64,000 nucleotides of DNA from Ascochyta rabiei (Eukaryota > Ascomycota > Dothideomycetes > Pleosporales > Didymellaceae): positions 1,612,001 to 1,676,000 of the forward strand of contig NC_082415.1 of the NCBI RefSeq assembly GCF_004011695.2, written 5' to 3'. The translations under genes were made by a program, and so were the position numbers. Shown piece after piece: positions 61,529 through 64,000 of this stretch. The notes under the pieces were generated by a model. The model was not told where the DNA came from, searched no databases, and worked only from the letters and a program-made list of their open reading frames with translations. Position 1 is the stretch's first letter. Each line of letters starts with the position of its first letter.

Positions 61529-64000
61529 TCTTAGCGTACTTAGTAAATCTGTCAACTATAACAAAGATTAGGTTGTAGTTGTATTTAGTTATTAGGTCTC
61601 TTAAGATAGGTAGCTGTGTAAGAAAGTCTATTGTAATATTTGTCTATAGTGCTGTTAGTGGCTCTATTACCTACATTTCTCCGTATTTTGCGTGTGTACT
61701 GTGTTTATTTTACTAACAGTTAATATAGTTCTTACCGTATTTAGTAACCTTGTCCTTTATATTACTAAACTTATAGTATTAGTTAATAAGTTCTATAATG
61801 CGTGTAATTCTAGGGTGTCTGTGTAGCAGGTTATTGTAGTAATTAGCTATAATTTTGTCCTAAAATTCCTCTAGTACGTGTATTGTAATGCGCTGTTTGT
61901 TTTTAATTTGCATTATATTGTTTAGTTACTGTAATAGTCTAAGTAACCTGTTATTGTTAATTCCTAGTACTGCGAACTAGTTTATTGTTTTTTCTCTAGT
62001 AAGGTTATATTATCTGCTAAGTGCGTTAGCTCTACTATTATCTTTACCTAGCGTATACAATATCTTATATTTATATAACCTAAGTATCTTAGACTAACAT
62101 ACTTGTTGTTAATTTAAGACCTTAGTAGTAGTAAAGTATACTAGATTCTTATAGTTAGTATAGATAGTAAGCTCTAAGCAGCTTTCTACATATAGTTGCT
62201 AATGTTCTAGGGCTAATATAATTATAAGTAATTCTTTGTAATACACATTATAGCGTTCTTTAGGTCCTAAGAACCTACGTAAGTAGGAAGTAATAGGATG
62301 CTATAGTCTATCCTTTTCTTATGTAATACATGCGCCTAATATAAGATCTAAGGCGTTAGTCTCTATACACATTAGTTTGCTACTATAAAATGTAATTAAC
62401 GTAGGAGGTGTAATATAGGCTTACATAAGTGCCTTAAACACAGTATTCTATTCTTGTCTCTACTTAAATGGTGTATTCTTCTACGTAAGCTTTGTTAGCA
62501 GAATTGTAATCTTAGAGTAGTCCTTAATAAAGCGTTAGTTAAAGTTAACAAACCCTAAGAATTCCTAAATCTGCTTAACAGTTTTTGGCGTCTGCTAAGT
62601 TCTAACTACTTCTACCTTTGTTAGACTAATCTTAACTCTATATCGCCCTACAATGTACCCTAGGAATTTAACTTCCTTGTTGTGCTATTTACACTTCTTA
62701 GGTTTAAGTTGTAGGTCTGCCTACCTTAGGCATTCTAGTACTTCTCTAACGTGTTGTTTGTACTCTTCTACTATCTTTAAATACAATAGGATATTGTCTA
62801 GGTACGCTACTACAGTTCTGTTAAGGTGTACTCTTAGGACGTTGTTAATTAACTCCTAGCATGTTACTAGTACGTTTGTTAGACTAAATAGTATAACTAG
62901 GTACTTATAGAGTCTATATTGCGTCTTAAATACTATTTTCTATTCTTCTTCTTTCTTTATGTGTATAAGGTTGTACGCGCCTTATAGGTCTAACGCTATA
63001 AAATACTAAACTACTACTAGCTAGTCCTGTAACTCTGTAATGTTTAGGAGCAGGTAGTAGTTCTTAATAGTAATTTTATTAAGCTTCCTAAAATTAATAT
63101 AAGGTTGTAGCTTACTACTCTTCTTAGGACCAAACATAATTAGGTACCCTGTAGGTACTTCCAATCTTCTAATAAATCCCTTCTTAAGGTTCTCCTTCAT
63201 GTACTTGTAAAGTACTTTAAATTCCTTTTCTAATAAATAATATAATAGCCTAAAAGTTAGTGTCTTTCCTTTCTAGAGCTTAATCTTATAATCCTAGCGT
63301 TTATGCTTAGGCAGGGCTTTTGCTATAAGCTCTTTTCTAAATATCTCTGCGTACTGTCTGTACACGTTAGGGATAGCAGAAGGTGCACTTCTCTCCTCCT
63401 TAACTCTTACTTTATAATCTGTAGGGCGTTTAGTATCTGTAGAGTTAACTGCTTTATCTTAGCATGTCTTATATATTAAAGAGACATTATTAATCTCCTT
63501 TTTATCTACTAGCTGCTGCGTGCGCTGCGTAGACGTAGATACATTAGTACTACATTTACATCCTTCTAACAAAAGTCTTTCTTATACCTAGTCTATCTTT
63601 AGGTTCTGCTTTTATAACTAGGGAAGTTCTAATATAACGTTATGTGTAGACTTTGTAAAGACGTCTAGGTTTATTTCCTTATAGTGCCCCTGTATCTATA
63701 GGGGTGCTGCTATTACTTTAAACATAATTAGCAGTTTATCTAGCATTAATTTTCTATTAGCTACTTAGAGTAAGTAAGTGTTTTCCTTATAATATAATCT
63801 AAGTCTAGCTTACTAAATTACTGTTCTAGATATGTAACTTACTTATGCTTCTAAGTCTAAGAGTGCTGTTAAGGCTACCCTATTTAGTTTAATAGGTAGC
63901 TTAATAAAGTAATTGTTCCTAATACTATCAGTAGATTAATCCCTAGGGCTTGTAGGCGCTGGCCTAAAAAGGTCCCCTCTTTACTAAACCCTTTAAACTC
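61529..64000 (-). pseudogene. Ty3/gypsy pol (RT, RNase H, start of integrase), runs off window
   Basis: Minus-strand chromovirus-like pol. RT: VAYLDNILLYLK (YLDD with Asp to Asn) at about 62788-62823, then KFLGYIVGRYRVKISLTKVEVV and EFLGFVNFN. RNase H: YKELLIIILALEHQQLYVE near 62200-62260 and YFTTTKVLN near 62110-62140. The integrase region begins with NCYQNKHSTHAKYGEM near 61675-61720 and NLIFVIVDRFTKYAK at 61530-61575, where it is broken by the minisatellite terminus. The 5' part lies beyond 64000. Stops are frequent. It is a fourth gypsy family in the window. Confidence 0.75.

Noticed and set aside
61230..61571. 113-codon frame rich in Pro-Tyr/Leu-Pro repeats
   Set aside because: Most of it is the literal translation of the CCCTACCC minisatellite, and it ends in unrelated gypsy sequence.
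62653..62859. 68-codon plus-strand frame
   Set aside because: Antisense to the gypsy reverse transcriptase with the YLDN motif; shadow frame.
1..64000. In-frame TAG/TAA inside many recognisable proteins suggests stop-codon reassignment
   Set aside because: The intact protease uses no internal TAG or TAA, and paralogous copies differ by C/T and G/A at these codons, so they are RIP mutations.

Overview
The window looks like a gene-poor, AT-rich compartment of a filamentous ascomycete genome. Nearly all of it is transposon sequence saturated with C-to-T and G-to-A transitions: TpA is very common, and TAG/TAA stops replace Gln, Trp and Arg codons inside otherwise recognisable transposon proteins. 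That is the pattern expected of repeat-induced point mutation (RIP). Only one intact gene of normal codon character stands out, a 798-codon intronless subtilisin-like serine protease at 33153-35549. Its architecture is that of plant (cucumisin/SBT-type) subtilases rather than fungal ones. A plant-derived subtilisin has been reported (from memory) in the fungal genus Colletotrichum, so a Colletotrichum-like plant pathogen is the leading but unproven host.

Layout. 1-4664: 3' part of a plus-strand Ty3/gypsy element carrying a 434-bp MITE at 261-694. 4665-6518 and 11633-15100: unassigned repeats followed by a decayed hAT transposase, split by a complete minus-strand copia element (6519-11632, TSD CTTAT). 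15213-15466: telomere-like CCCTACCC minisatellite. 15467-16152: DDE_1 (pogo/CENP-B-like) transposase remnant. 16153-16875: element with about 155-bp inverted termini and a small ORF. 17831-23023: plus-strand copia. 23031-31215: minus-strand gypsy, same family as the first element. 31321-32136: second minisatellite, a hairpin repeat and the 3' half of a pogo/Fot1-like transposase.

32240-36700 is the lightly mutated island. It holds the protease, a frameshifted relic of a single-pass membrane protein and a nearly RIP-free copia integrase fragment. RIPped sequence resumes with a LINE ORF1 (37347-38628), an inverted LTR pair around the 5' half of a pogo transposase (38629-40007) and a truncated copia. 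A 14.8-kb minus-strand gypsy (41359-56148, TSD ATAC) follows. It contains a nested, truncated copia (46014-49694) and an extra 3' ORF with a possible Fe(II)/2-oxoglutarate oxygenase pattern. Another plus-strand gypsy (56281-61205), a third minisatellite (61328-61528) and a minus-strand gypsy pol running off the window end complete it.

The transposons have no common function; they are nested insertions. The points of interest are the plant-type protease protected inside RIPped DNA, a 14-nt primer-binding site shared by three copia LTR families that fits a half-tRNA-Lys primer, a 43-bp palindrome recurring in unrelated retroelements, and the extra ORF of the large gypsy. All protein-level identifications are from reading translations and recalling family motifs; no database search was run.
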